This document shows positions 33,438 to 44,773 of a stretch of 64,000 nucleotides of DNA, one piece after another. The stretch covers positions 930,001 to 994,000 of the forward strand of contig JAZHRO010000062.1 of the NCBI GenBank assembly GCA_037157565.1, given 5' to 3'. Under the pieces are notes generated by a model. It was not told the DNA's origin, ran no database searches, and saw only the letters and a list, made by a program, of their open reading frames with translations. Position 1 is the first letter of the stretch; each line of letters starts with the position of its first letter. This DNA comes from Thalassia testudinum. Lineage: Eukaryota > Streptophyta > Magnoliopsida > Alismatales > Hydrocharitaceae. Both the position numbers and the translations under genes were made by a program.

Positions 33438-35910
33438 GAAATAAGAACTACAAGGCATGAAACAAGATGTAGAGGAATGATTAAACAATTAACTCTAAAA
33501 AATAACTAAATGTAATAAACTAAAGAGAGTAAGAGAGAGAGGGGGCAACCTTGGGACCAGAAGGAGGAGGAGGGCAACGGTGGTGCTCCAAGGGAGGAGA
33601 GATCGTCAACCTTGGTGGAAAGAGGCGGTGGTCGGCGATAGCATTGGTGGTTGCTGGAGAGGAGGGAGGAGGAGAGGGTGGCGCAAGGTGGAGAAGAGGG
33701 GGTGCATAAGGGTTGGAAGGGGAGGGGTAGGGTTGCTTTTATAGAGTTGGGTTGAGATGTGGTGTACCCTAGGTCTAGGTTAGGAACCACTTAAGGGGGT
33801 ACAACCTAAGGTTTAGTTGTTGGACCGCTTTAATACCTAGCCTAATCAGGTTTAGAAAGAATTAATTGGGTTAGGCTAGCCTAATTAGGAACCACTTAGC
33901 CTAATTAGTTTTCTATTGGACTTAATTGGAACCTAATGGGTCCACTAGGTTTGGGATTGTGAAATTGGGTTAGGGCCTGGATAATTGGGATAGTAAGGAG
34001 TAGGGATAAGGTTAGGGATAGTGGAATAGGAGCATGGATAATAGGATAGGGTTATCTACGTTATGGGTTACAAGATTTGGTCACCTAGGGTTTTAGGTAA
34101 TTAGGGTTAGGGTTTGGCTACCCTAGGTTCTAGAATGGGGTTTAGGGTTATGGTGCAAGGTTATCCTCCTCTATTCTTTATTTTGTGCCATTCTCTCTTC
34201 TTATTATTCTGATCTTTGTTTCTCGCTCTTTATTCCACTACACGTTATTCCATATCAACAGGTACATTTGTCCACAACTTGTCTAATCCACTTTATTCTG
34301 TATCCAGATCGTGGCCCGATCTTCTTACTACCTACAAACATAAATAGAAACATCAATTAACAGGATAAACTCTCATTTATTTTTGTACATCTGCATAAAA
34401 TGAAGTAATGCATGACATGCTAATTATTCATGTAATATGTATAGACTAGCTAGGATTCTAACATTATTTAGGTTAATTAAGACCTATGATTGTTGTGCGA
34501 TCACTTGCTTATTTTATGCCAAGTACTTAGTTAGCTTAGTGCATATAGGTTGTATATATTTCATTATAATCATGCATGCATAATTAGGTCACATAAGTGT
34601 TTTGTGTTTAATTAATATCTAATTAAGATGTTTTGAATAATGCAAGAACAAGAGGTGTAGCTAAAGCAGCTTGGAATAAACTTATGGAGCTAATAAAGCA
34701 TGGAGTGAAGTGAAGCTCAAAGAAATAAAGACAAGGAAGAAAGAAGAAAAGACAAGAGGACACATGTCAACCTTAAAACCCTTCCTGTCCTTAGCACCCT
34801 AAGACAATCTACACCATAAATTGAACCTGGTCCTAGGCCTTCCTATTTTTAGAAATCAAAAGCCTAGTTGATCTTAGCCCTACACCTCCAATCCAAGAGC
34901 CAACACCACAATTACAAAAGGACATAACCACACATGGTGGCCAGCCATGAAGAACCTATCCACAACTTAAGTGGTTGACCACTTATGCCTCATCATCCAC
35001 CATTCCTGCACCATCCTAAGGCCTTAGTTGAATCCCCTTAGCAACCCACTTTTAAGCTTCTCCAAAACTCCACCTAAAAACCATATCCTCTCCATAAAAC
35101 ACTCAACCAAAAACCCAACTCCAAAGGCCTAACATCCACATCCAAACGTAGATCTAGGGCCATCATTCCTTCACCTTGGATGCCCACTTTGGGTTCTTCA
35201 AGAAGCTCAAGTTGCCGGACCCCCTTAGCTGCTTTTATCACCCTTGGTTGCAAATCCAAGGGACTACATCCCATTTGATTTGTTGGCCTACACTAAACCC
35301 TTAGATCTAGATCCTATGGCCCTCATTTATTCACCATCTCTATAAAAAGACCCCTAAGCCTACCATTTCAAGAATCAATTCTTCCACCATCTCCACCCAC
35401 ATATTCTACCACCACATCCAAGGCTTCCTAAGTAGAGTAGAAAAATAGCCTAGCCTTCCCCCTTAGGTTCTCCATCATAGTAGGTTTCCACCACCAAGCA
35501 TTCCTCCACCTTCCCTTCTTATAGCCCTTCCATGCCACCTTTAGTCTTCCTCTGAATCTTCACATCCACTTCACTCTGACATCATCGACGGAACTCTCCA
35601 CTACCATGACTCTGCTTCAGATCATCTCTTGTTTCTACTTTGCATTTCTCTTTTTCTTTATATTTGTTCTAGTTGTTAGTCTGTACTTTTTTTATTAACA
35701 AGAATTTGCTTGTAATCATTTCCCTTTGCATTTCATATTCCTAACACCATTACCAAGTAAAGGCCACAAGGATTAACAAAACTTAATACCAATTCAAGTA
35801 AACACAAACTGGTGTTAACACCACTCTATAAGTAAACACAATTGTGAGTTAACACCAGTTTCACATTTCTTAACACTATTTTCCTAACCCACCAAGTAAA
35901 CTAGCCCTTA
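33438..35910. other. Unassigned retrotransposon-derived sequence, no gene
   Basis: No credible ORF. At 33,500-33,760 the minus strand has a GA/CT-rich, promoter-like region with a TATAAAAG box near 33,736-33,748. From about 34,500 the plus strand looks like another LTR, with a TATAAAAA box near 35,337 and a CTGGTGTTAACACC-type inverted repeat at 35,810-35,865. I cannot fix the ends of either. The right edge abuts a gag fragment, so an insertion boundary lies near 35,895-35,911. Confidence 0.4.
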
Positions 35911-36206
35911 AGGTTGTTGACGATGTTGGTGAAATGAGTGAACATCTCTTTGATTGACCCGTTCTCCTACATCTCAAATTTCTCTAATTCTTGAATTAGT
36001 AAAATAATTTTTGAACTCTTTACCTTATTCATGCCTTCATGTGTAACTTGAAGAGTCCTGTAGATTTCATTTATGGAGGTGCACTAGGAGATTCTATTCA
36101 ATTCCTTTGGACTTAGTGCACAATATAAGGCATTCATTACCTTGGAATTGAGCATGAGTTGTCTCATTTGATCCACCGTGTATGCTCCACCTTCCAGTTC
36201 GATAAG
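35911..36206 (-). pseudogene. gag: Element I gag, second piece (minus strand)
   Basis: Minus-strand translation gives a UBN2-type gag segment: MNALYCALSPKELNRIS, a stop, EIYRTLQVTHEGMNKVK, and FTNIVNNLK at the left edge. It continues in frame from the gag start at 59,746-59,574 if element D is removed, so this is the other side of D's insertion point. At least two in-frame stops are present. The piece is cut on its left at about 35,911 and I find no further gag or pol of this element. Confidence 0.83.
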
Positions 36207-36207
36207 A

Positions 36208-37272
36208 TGTAAACACGTTTATATCACATAAACTGTCTATTTATGCGTGTTCTTAGGCATATAGTTGCATCATACATTATAAATATTACATAACATGCAT
36301 CATCTTGCATTTAGGTTAGATTGTATAAAGTTTAGGTTAATTTTCCCTTTTTGTGGTCAGTGTACAAGGCGATATATAATCGGGGCATCGAATTGAAGAT
36401 CTAACCATACGAATCCAATCAGGGCAACAATCGGAGTTCAACGGCTCCAAGATCGCCCCGATCAGACTTCCATAGCATCAGATGCAGTCCGAGGAAGATC
36501 AGAGGTTAGGAGGCCAGGTGGTGTAAATATGTACTTCAGATGACAAATCCAACCACACGGATGGGTTCGGATCGATGATCGCAGCCCAACGACACGAAAA
36601 TCTATTCAATTCGACATACGTGACATCATCTACAAGATAAAGAAGTTGGACGGCCAGGATGGCACCACGTGGCGCCATCCCAGCTGCCCAATACCAGTCC
36701 AAGACTCCCGCAGCACCTCTTCATGCGTTGATCAACACATCTCAACTGTTGGATTCTCATCCAACGGCTGAGATCAAGCCATGACCATGCACTCACATCT
36801 CCAAAGCATCCATCACCAAGCGATCTGAGCCGTTCGTCCACGATCCAACGGTCACAGGCGATGGAAGCGTGGAGTGTCCTTGAGACAATCCACGGGTGTA
36901 GCTCAGTGGGTGAACACCCTATTGAGAGCCAACGACATGGGTTCAACTCCTCATCCCACCTTCAATCTGCAGTGCGACGCTCACGGGCCAAATTCGGCCG
37001 TTGGATGAAGCACGAATGGTTCTGATGCGGGTCACATGGTGCACGGAGATGCCTCGGTTCGCACACATGAGATCGTATGCTCCCCTGCACGCGTGATCAC
37101 ACGCGGGGGGGTGTGTTGAGGTAGTGAGCGATCTAAGCAGTCTGATCTCTTGATCGGACGAATGAGATCTTTTGAATGTGCATATGAGTTGCATGCATGG
37201 AAGAAGAGGCAAAGGCGTAGGTGCACATCCAGCACGTGGGGGCTTTAGTGACGGTTTTATCCATCACTAAAG
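36208..37272 (+). repeat. Element D 5' LTR, first part
   Basis: Starts TGTAAACACG after the gag piece. From 36,924 to 37,272 it matches the 3' LTR at 56,200-56,496 and 58,741-58,797. It contains a tRNA-like A/B box module (separate entry) and the phrase CATCCAACGGCTGAGATC, which is shared with the LTRs of E. It is interrupted at TAAAG by element B. Frames at 36,499-37,235 on the minus strand have no domain. Confidence 0.75.
36891..36960 (+). promoter_or_regulatory. tRNA-like A box and B box inside the D LTR
   Basis: A-box match TAGCTCAGTGG at 36,899-36,909 and B-box match GGTTCAACTCC at 36,940-36,950, with normal tRNA-gene spacing. The arms do not fold into a complete cloverleaf by eye: the acceptor stem is poor and the D loop too long. 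This is probably a decayed tRNA or tRNA-derived SINE fragment that could act as an internal RNA polymerase III promoter. It is not a working tRNA gene. Confidence 0.6.
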
Positions 37273-38992
37273 TGTTGGTGCTAAAGCACCACGATCGTTT
37301 TTTTTTATGATAACAAAATACGTGTCATTTAACATTTGCACTTGGAGTCTTAGATTTCAGGTCAACTTGCAAATGGAGACGTGATTAGACGAAATTCGAG
37401 CTCGCATCCAGGACAGATTGGAGGAGCTTGATGGAGAACAGAGAAGATTCACGAGGAGTGATAGATTGAAGATGGAAGGACAAGAAGAATAGGATAGAAT
37501 TTTGTTTATTTCTTTCATGTACTTTTGTCTTTATTTCCTTGCTCTTTTTGTTCCTTAGAACATCTTGTTAAAGAGCCTCAAAGTACCCTAACAGTAGTCC
37601 TAAGAACACCTGCACAACCCTAGGATACTTAGGTTTTCTGTAGAAAACTTAGAAAACCAATATAGGGTTCAGACAGCCTTTTCAGACATCTAATTCCAAA
37701 ATTAGACATCTGATAATGAGTTTTAAGATGTCTGACTGTTGATTCAGACGTCTGATAACATTTAGGCTGGACTTGTTAGCTCTGTCTGATGAAATCAGAC
37801 GTCCAGACCTTAGTCCAGACGTCTTAGAAGACGTCTGATGGACTTGCCAGACGTCCAATTAGTGGATCGTTGGCTGGCTTAACAAACACTGAAGGATATG
37901 ACCGTTAGAGCCTTATCAGACGTCCTTAAGCCTTTCCAGACGTCTGATAAATGACCGTTTTGCCTCGGCTGACCCAAAATCTCTTCTCAGAGATTTTCTA
38001 GCCGTTGCACTCTCTTGGAAATCCATTCCCACGAAAAAGTAGGTTTCCAGACGTCCAGACATAGTGCCAGACGTCCTGTATGTCGTCTGATGGACTTGCA
38101 CTAGAACCCTGTTTAGATCTGATTCAAGTCAGGAAGAAACCCACTTAAAATCAGACGTCTGATGTTGTTCCCAGACGTCTTAAAGTGATCTTCCAGACAT
38201 CTGATGCTAGGATCAGACGTCTGATAACCCTGTCAGTGCAATCATTATTCCTGATTTCGGCCTGATTCTCTTGGGCTTTGTACCCAACGGCTATGGAAGC
38301 TTTCCAAAGCCTTCCAAAGCTTTCCTAAGGCCTCTATAAATAGAGAGGAACCTCTTGCACACATATACACACTAGAGACACCTAGACACACCAAGAACAA
38401 GCATTTCCACTCTTTTGTGTCCAAAAAGAATCTCTTGCTCTCCAAGCTCAAGTTCTACACCTTGAGAGCATCAAGCCTTCGCGCACCCGCTCTCCCACCG
38501 TAGTTCACGAGAGCGACGTTGCGCCTTCGCGTGACTCACGCACCCGTGTCATCGATTCGACCCACTCCTTGCAAAGGGGAGTTTCCTAATTCCTATAAAA
38601 GCTAGGTTTAAATCTTTGTTGGCTCTATAGGATTATATTTGTCATTTTACTTTGTTATTTGGTTGGGTATTCGCTTTGCGAATTCCCGTCTCCTTCGTGG
38701 GACAAAATCTTCTCGTGAAGAGAAGGGGTTTGAGGTACGCTACCCTCGTATAAAGTAGCGTGGTTGTAATTGAGGTTGAATCACCCTCGTTTAAGTGATT
38801 CGTTTAGTGGATTTGATCAACTTGGTTAATCGGAAAATCCTAACTCGAGAGGGTTAGGTGGTGTTTTCACCCGGTTTGGGTTTCCACCTAAAAATTATTG
38901 TGTACATTGTGTGATTGATTTTTTGTGATATTATTCATATTATATTCCACAATTTATTACGTCACTCCCTCCTGGTAGGGCCGAATTCTACA
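37273..38992 (+). repeat. Element B 5' LTR
   Basis: 1,720 bp, TGTTGGTGC to GAATTCTACA. About fifteen CAGACGTCTG-type units at 37,682-38,225, then TATAAATA at 38,335-38,342. Confidence 0.94.
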
Positions 38993-38994
38993 TT

Positions 38995-39006
38995 TGGTAT
39001 CAGAGC
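38995..39006 (+). other. Element B primer binding site
   Basis: TGGTATCAGAGC, initiator tRNA-Met type, two bases after the LTR. Confidence 0.95.
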
Positions 39007-39045
39007 AGGTTCTTGCTAATCGGAGTAACACCCGGCAAGAAGATC

Positions 39046-40206
39046 ATGGAGGGGAGCAGTTCTGCAATCCGAATCTACGAGGGGCAAGCCACGTCCCGTC
39101 CGCCATTCTTCGACAGGAGTAACTACCCCTACTGGAAGCTGCGGATGAAGACTTGGCTTCAAGCCAATGACTTCACGATTTGGGCCAGGTGCGAGATGCC
39201 ATTTGAAATCCCAGAGAAACCCGTGGGAGGCTACTCGCAACAACAAATTCGTGAGCTCTCTTTAAACGCAAAAATAATGAATGCGTTGTATTGCGTGCTC
39301 AGCTCAAAGGAGTTCAACAGAATCTCGCAATGCGCCACCGCATACGAGATTTGGCACACACTTGAGGTAACTCACAAAGGTACCTCTAAGGTAAAAACTT
39401 CTAAAATAAATTTACTTTCACAAGAGTTTAAGTCTTTTTCCATGAAACCTAACAAAACTCAAAGTGAGATGAACACTAGGTTCACTCTCATAGTAAACAA
39501 TTTGAAAGCTTTAGGGAAGACTTTCATCAAGGGGGAACTTCAAGGGAAGCTTCTTCGTTCCCTTGGATCGGAGTGGGAACAAAAAGTCACCGCCATCGAA
39601 GAGGCGAATGAAGTGGAGGAGCTCAACATGGAAGATTTCCTAGGCAATCTAATGGCCTACGAGACTAAGTTGAAGGAGAAGAAGAAGGATACACCGGAGC
39701 CTAAACTGAAGAAGACTCTCGCCTTCAAAGCTGTGTCGGATAGCGAGGTAAGTTCCGACGATGAAGACTTTAAAATTTTACTTAAAAAGTTTTCCAAGTT
39801 GTGTAGGGAATCAAAGAAGAAGGAGAAGAAGGAGAGCCTGAGACGTTGCTACCACTGCAACGAGAAAGGTCACCTACGACCAGAGTGCCCTCTTCTCAAA
39901 AAGGAGAAGAAGAAGGAAAAGGAGAAGAAATCTAAGAAGAAGGCGTTCCAAGCCACTTGGGACGATTCGAGCTCAGAGGAAGAAGAAGAAGGAAAGTCTA
40001 TAGAAGAAGAAACAGCTTGCTTTGGTTTCATGGCCAAAGGAAGCAACAGCGAAAGCGGAAGCGACTCCGACAATGAGGTAAATTTCGATTTACAAGAAGC
40101 TTTTAATGAACTATTTGATGTTAGTAAATCATTAAGAATAGAAAACAAAAGCATTAAAAAGAACCTTAATTTTCTTAAAAATGAAAATGATAGGTTAGAA
40201 AAATAA
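39046..40206 (+). CDS. gag: Intact Ty1/copia gag of element B
   Basis: 386 codons with no internal stop. I chose the ATG at 39,046 because it is the first ATG after the primer site and precedes the conserved PPFFDRSNYPYWK motif. The frame is open a further 33 bases upstream without an ATG. Domains: UBN2-type gag core (about residues 15-230, with MNALYCVLSSKEFNRIS and EIWHTLEVTHKG), a Lys-rich linker, zinc knuckle CYHCNEKGHLRPEC (about residue 267), and an acidic Ser/Glu stretch. The last part is a likely coiled coil. It would form the particle and bind element RNA. The gene ends at a TAA (40,204-40,206), shortly before the point where related proteins continue. It is the only undamaged long gene in the window. 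Confidence 0.92.
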   Translation: MEGSSSAIRIYEGQATSRPPFFDRSNYPYWKLRMKTWLQANDFTIWARCEMPFEIPEKPVGGYSQQQIRELSLNAKIMNALYCVLSSKEFNRISQCATAYEIWHTLEVTHKGTSKVKTSKINLLSQEFKSFSMKPNKTQSEMNTRFTLIVNNLKALGKTFIKGELQGKLLRSLGSEWEQKVTAIEEANEVEELNMEDFLGNLMAYETKLKEKKKDTPEPKLKKTLAFKAVSDSEVSSDDEDFKILLKKFSKLCRESKKKEKKESLRRCYHCNEKGHLRPECPLLKKEKKKEKEKKSKKKAFQATWDDSSSEEEEEGKSIEEETACFGFMAKGSNSESGSDSDNEVNFDLQEAFNELFDVSKSLRIENKSIKKNLNFLKNENDRLEK

Positions 40207-40775
40207 CTTAAGGACATAGAAACTAGTCCTAAGGATAATAACATATTATTAGAAAAAAAAAATTAATCAATGAAAATACTAAATTGATTGTAGAAAATGA
40301 TAGTTTAAAGTTAGAAATCTGTGATTTAAAGACTAAGATGCATACTATAGAAAAAGAAATCGCATGTCTTAGGGAAAACTCTAACAAATTAATCAACAAA
40401 GTAGATAATTTTTATAGCCCTAAGGTTGTGAAAGGATCTCCGTCAAGGAGACCCGCTAACTGATCCGGATCCAAGCTTACTTGGATACCGAAGAAAGAAT
40501 TGGAATCTTGTTTTGTAGGTTTCAGGGATAACTACAACACAAAGGATTGGACCTACAAACTCAAGGCTGGTCAACTCGAGTTGGGAGAACCAAGGAGTAG
40601 ACCAAAGAGGAGAACAAGAAGACCGACGAGATGGCGAACAAATGATGGACCTGCCGCACGTCGACCGCCAGACTGGAGACCAGCGTCAATGCCCGGGCCT
40701 CCAAGCTATGGATGGGAGCCCCATCCGATGTGGCATCCACCACCACCATTTGGGCCATTTTATTGGCCATGGTAG
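40207..40775 (+). pseudogene. Element B gag tail fused to a Pro/Trp-rich segment
   Basis: After the gag stop the coiled-coil pattern continues, with a frame change at the A-rich run near 40,252-40,263 and one TGA near 40,461, to a GSKLTWIPK motif that in full elements leads to protease. Instead of protease the frame runs into a basic Arg-rich stretch and a tail rich in Pro and Trp (PPDWRP, WHPPPPFGPFYWPW) that ends at 40,775. I do not recognise this tail. It may be the remnant of a different gag C-terminus or a new sequence formed at the pol deletion. Confidence 0.6.
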
Positions 40776-41099
40776 GTGAGGTAAAAATTCTTTTCCCTAT
40801 TTGTTTATCATAAGCATTTAGATAGGGGGAGTTAAAAAATGAGCTAATTGTCAATTTTTAAGGGGGAGATGCAAGTTAGCTGAATTTCCTTTAGTAAGGG
40901 GGAGAAAAATAATAGCTATCTTGTTGTTACAAAAAGGGGGAGGACATTACTTTTAAAAGAAATTCATAGAAGAGCATGTTTTAAGGGGGAGTTATAGGAA
41001 ATTTAAAATCAATCAAACCTTTTTGATAATGTCAAAAAGGGGGAGGATTTTTTGTTGCATTATTATTTATGGTTTTGTCATCATCAAAAAGGGGGAGAT
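40776..41099 (+). other. Element B 3' UTR with repeated G-runs and the polypurine tract
   Basis: Contains at least six GGGGGA(G)-type purine patches (near 40,827, 40,862, 40,900, 40,937, 40,985 and 41,038). The final tract AAAAAGGGGGAGAT at 41,086-41,099 touches the 3' LTR. Several tract-like copies in a row are usual in SIRE-type elements. Confidence 0.85.
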
Positions 41100-42821
41100 T
41101 GTTGGTGCTAGAGCACCACGATCATTTGTTTTGATGATAACAAAATACGTGTCATTTAACATTTGCACTTGGAGTCTTAGATTTCAGGTCAAATTGCAAA
41201 TGGAGACGTGATTAGACGGAATTCGAGCTCGCATCCAGGACGGATTGGAGGAGCTTGATGGAGAACAGAGAAGATTCGCAAGGAGCGATAGATTGAAGAT
41301 GGAAGGACAAAAAGAATAGGATAGAATTTTGTTTATTTCTTTCATGTACTTTTGTCTTTATTTCCTTGCTCTTTTTATTCCTTAGAACATCTTGTTAAAG
41401 AGCATCAAAGTACCCTAACAGTAGTCCTAGGAACACCTGCACAACCCTAGGATACTTAGGTTTTCTGTAGAAAACTTAGAAAACCAATATAGGATTCAGA
41501 CAGCCTTTTCAGACGTCTAATTCCAAAATTAGACGTCTGATAATGAGTTTTAAGACGTCTGACTGTTGATTCAGATGTCTGATAACATTTAGGCTGGACT
41601 TGCTAGCTCTGTCTGATGAAATCAGATGTCCAGACCTTAGTCCAGACATCTTAGAAGACGTCTGATGGACTTGCCAGACGTCCAATTAGTGGATCGTTGG
41701 CTGGCTTAACAAACACTGAAGGATATGACCGTTAGAGCCTTATCAGACGTCCTTAAGCCTTTCCAGACGTCTGATAAATGACCGTTTTGCCTCGGCTGAC
41801 CCAAAATCTCTTCTCAGAGATTTTCTAGCCGTTGCACTCTCTTGGAAATCCATTCCCACGAAAAAGTAGGTTTCCAGACGTCCAGACATAGTGCCAGACG
41901 TCCTGTATGTCGTCTGATGGACTTGCACTAGAACCCTGTTTAGATCTGATTCAAGTCAGGAAGAAACCCGCTTAAAATCAGACGTCTGATGTTGTTCCCA
42001 GACGTCTTAAAGTGATCTTCCAGACATCTGATGCTAGGATCAGACGTCTGATAACCCTGTCAGTACAATCATTGTTCCTGATTTCGGCCTGATTCTCTTG
42101 GGCTTTGCACCCAACGGCTATGGAAGCTTTCCAAAGCCTTCCAAAGCTTTCCTAAGGCCTCTATAAATAGAGAGGAACCTCTTACACACATATACACACT
42201 AGAGACACCTAGACACACCAAGAACAAGCATTTCCACTCTTTTGTGTCCAAAAAGAATCTCTTGCTCTCCAAACTCAAGTTCTACATCTTGAGAGCATCA
42301 AGCCTTCGCGCACCCACTCTCCCGTCGTAGTTCACAAGAGTGACGTTGCGCCGTCACGTGGCTCACGCACCCGCGTCATCGATTCGACGCACTCCTTACA
42401 AAGGGGAGTTTCCTAATTCCTATAGAAGCTAGGTTTAAATCTTTGTTGGCTCTATAGGATTATATTTGTCATTTTACTTTGTTATTTGGTTGGGTATTCG
42501 CTTTGCGAATTCCTGTCTCCTTCGTGGGACAAAATCCTTCTCGTGAAGAGAAGGGGTTTGAGGTATGCTACCCTCGTATAAAGTAGCGTGGTTGTAATTG
42601 AGGTTGAATCACCCTCGTTTAAGTGATTCGTTTAGTGGATTTGATCAACTTGGTTGATCGGAAAATCCTAACTCGAGAGGGTTAGGTGGTGGTTTTCACC
42701 CGATTTGGGTTTCCACCTAAAAATTATTGTGTACATTGTGTGATTGATTTTTTGTGAGATTGTTTATATTATATTCCGCAATTTATTACGTCACCCCCTC
42801 ATGGTAGGGTCGAATTCTACA
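41100..42821 (+). repeat. Element B 3' LTR
   Basis: 1,722 bp, the same ends as the 5' LTR. Palindrome cluster at 41,509-42,060; TATAAATA at 42,162-42,169. Differences from the 5' LTR are mostly single transitions, several at the central CpG of palindrome units. Confidence 0.94.
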
Positions 42822-43588
42822 TAAAGACCCCTCATTTAATGTTTTAAAAGTAAAATGACCTATTTGCCCATTCAAACCTCACCTATAAATAGCCCTACGA
42901 CCCCCACATATCCTTCATCCCTTCCGCTCTTCTCCTACCCCCTCCAAAGCTCTAAGAGCTTGTCCCAAACCCGGCATGCTCCATTAGAGTTACAATTAGA
43001 ATTTTTCCATCTTCTCATCCCCATTCGTGGAGCACCCGCGGGTTTCTTTTCACTGCCGTTCGAGAAGCAGATCCCGCTGCGATGTCGCCCTCCCCTGTCC
43101 TACATCGTTCGTCGTCATTCTCCTTCATCCCGCATCTCACCACCTTCGTCCGAGCACTCCGTCAATGCAGGTTGTCCTCCAAGCAGCCGTAAAAGAGGAT
43201 AACTTCTCTCTACCTTCTCTTTTACTGCTTTCTAACGTAGATTTCCTACTTTCTAGTGTAACGAGTAGTTGTAATGAACTTAATTCAATGATTAAGAAAT
43301 ACCTGTTCATTCTCACTCTATTTTCTCTTTATTTATATCATTCTCTCTCTCTCTTCTATTAATTATTTTTTAAGTGGATAGCTAGCATAGATTCAATTCA
43401 ACTAGCTAATCTACTTCGTGACAATAAAAAAAATGCGATTTTTGATCAAACGTCCACCTCCCTATGTTCGACCTAGAATTCCTTTTGAGTTTCGGTAAAT
43501 TTACTTGTTGACGGATTTTCTTGCAAATTGAGCTACAACGATGGGTTTCAAAACTCAAATCTTTCAACACACATTTTTCGAACCAACA
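42822..43588 (+). repeat. Element D 5' LTR, last part
   Basis: Resumes with the second TAAAG. TATAAATA is at 42,884-42,891, and it ends CGAACCAACA. It matches 58,792-59,573 over nearly its full length. The frames at 42,855-43,362 also occur in the other copy and are LTR text. Confidence 0.87.
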
Positions 43589-43591
43589 TTT

Positions 43592-43609
43592 TGGCGTCGT
43601 TGTCGGGGA
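43592..43609 (+). other. Element D primer binding site, tRNA-Asp type
   Basis: TGGCGTCGTTGTCGGGGA, close to the TGGCGCCGTTGCCGGGGA site used by Athila/Tat-type gypsy elements, three bases after the LTR. Confidence 0.8.
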
Positions 43610-43757
43610 GGCGGCGGGAGGCGATGCTCTTTGATTTTTCTCATTTTCCGAATTACTGATCATTTCCTTCACTTCTCTCCTTTCTTATTGTGATTGCAGG
43701 TACTCTCACGAGGCAGGCAAAAGCGGTAGATTGGAGTAAAGTGTTGTTGAAAGGTCT

Positions 43758-44747
43758 GTAAGTAACCCCACCACCCCACCCACTGGATTTCATTCCACCA
43801 CCTAATAACACAAACCTTAATTAACCTAAGAGCTTGCATAAACTCTAAAGTTAGTTCTGATTGTTTGTTTGACACTTCCACCCGCCTCACCCTCCACATA
43901 TAAAAGAAAAAATTTTAAGAAAAATCTCACAAAGGTACACAACCTCTTATGATTCTTCATACTCAACCAGTAACCCAATCTTTGGGACCGGTACACTCAT
44001 CAACACATAATTAAGTAGAAATCATATTAGGTAATCACTTGTGTGCCTAATTAAGTGGTGTATCAGGCCAATTGTTTGAGTTGTTTAGGCCACACCACTT
44101 CAACTAAAAATAACTCATTGAGTAGCTGCCAAATAGGTTCAACTTTTAGAGATTTACCAAACACTCCACATTCTTTTAAGTTTTAAAGGAAGACATCTTC
44201 ACCTGTGATTTCAAAACCCGATGTGCCAACTAAACTTCATTGAATACACCTAAAGTTGAACCCTAAAAGCTACTAAACAAGGTTGAACCCTAAAAGATAA
44301 ATCATCAATTAACCTTGTTTGAAAACCTTGGTTGTGCACGCAAACACATATCAATCAATCATTAAGGGCACAACCCAGATAAAGGGCCCATCAAATTCCA
44401 AAGTACCTTCAAACCTAACCCTAATTAAAACAGAGTAGACGTTGGCCTTAAGGATTGAACTCGCTCCTTGAAGACTAGATCGAGGTTATTTTTTATTAGT
44501 CTGCTTCTACCGTTCAATCTTATGTCTAGCTAGGGGAGCAAAATCAAACGATCGTGGTTGGGGGGTATTAAAGGAACCTGAGGCAAAAGCCAAGGGAAGA
44601 ACCTTCTCCCTAGCCCCTCCCCCTAACTAGTTGGATTGACCGAAAAGAAGTAGATCAAAATGTTTCTTCATCTCAAGATGAGTTCTGGGAGTCTGTAGGT
44701 CTTTAGGCTAGCCCACTTAAGGACATGTTTGATTGTTTGTATTGCAG
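43758..44747 (+). other. Candidate leader intron of element D
   Basis: A GTAAGT donor-like site at 43,758 and a pyrimidine-rich TTGTATTGCAG acceptor-like site ending at 44,747, 26 bases before the ORF's ATG. Element E has the same two signals at matching places in its leader although the surrounding sequence has drifted. Inferred; splicing has not been shown. Apart from these signals the interval is non-coding. Confidence 0.45.
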
Positions 44748-44773
44748 GGCACCTTTCTTCGTCCTATTCTGTC

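Larger units (their letters stand above)
37273..42821 (+). mobile_element. Element B: gag-only SIRE-like copia element
   Basis: 5,549 bp between exact TAAAG duplications (37,268-37,272 and 42,822-42,826). Two 1.72-kb LTRs enclose a primer site, an intact gag, a short tail and a polypurine tract. Protease, integrase, reverse transcriptase and RNase H are entirely missing. This matches the class described in plants as terminal-repeat elements with a gag domain (TR-GAG). The LTRs are very similar by eye and the gag is intact, so it is among the youngest insertions here. It must have used another element's pol. Confidence 0.9.

Noticed and set aside
34080..34130. Telomere-like TTAGGG/TTTAGGG text
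   Set aside because: Only two or three imperfect units within AT-rich LTR-like sequence; no array.
36891..36960. A functional tRNA gene
   Set aside because: A and B boxes fit, but the acceptor stem does not pair and the D loop is too long. It is repeated only as part of LTRs.
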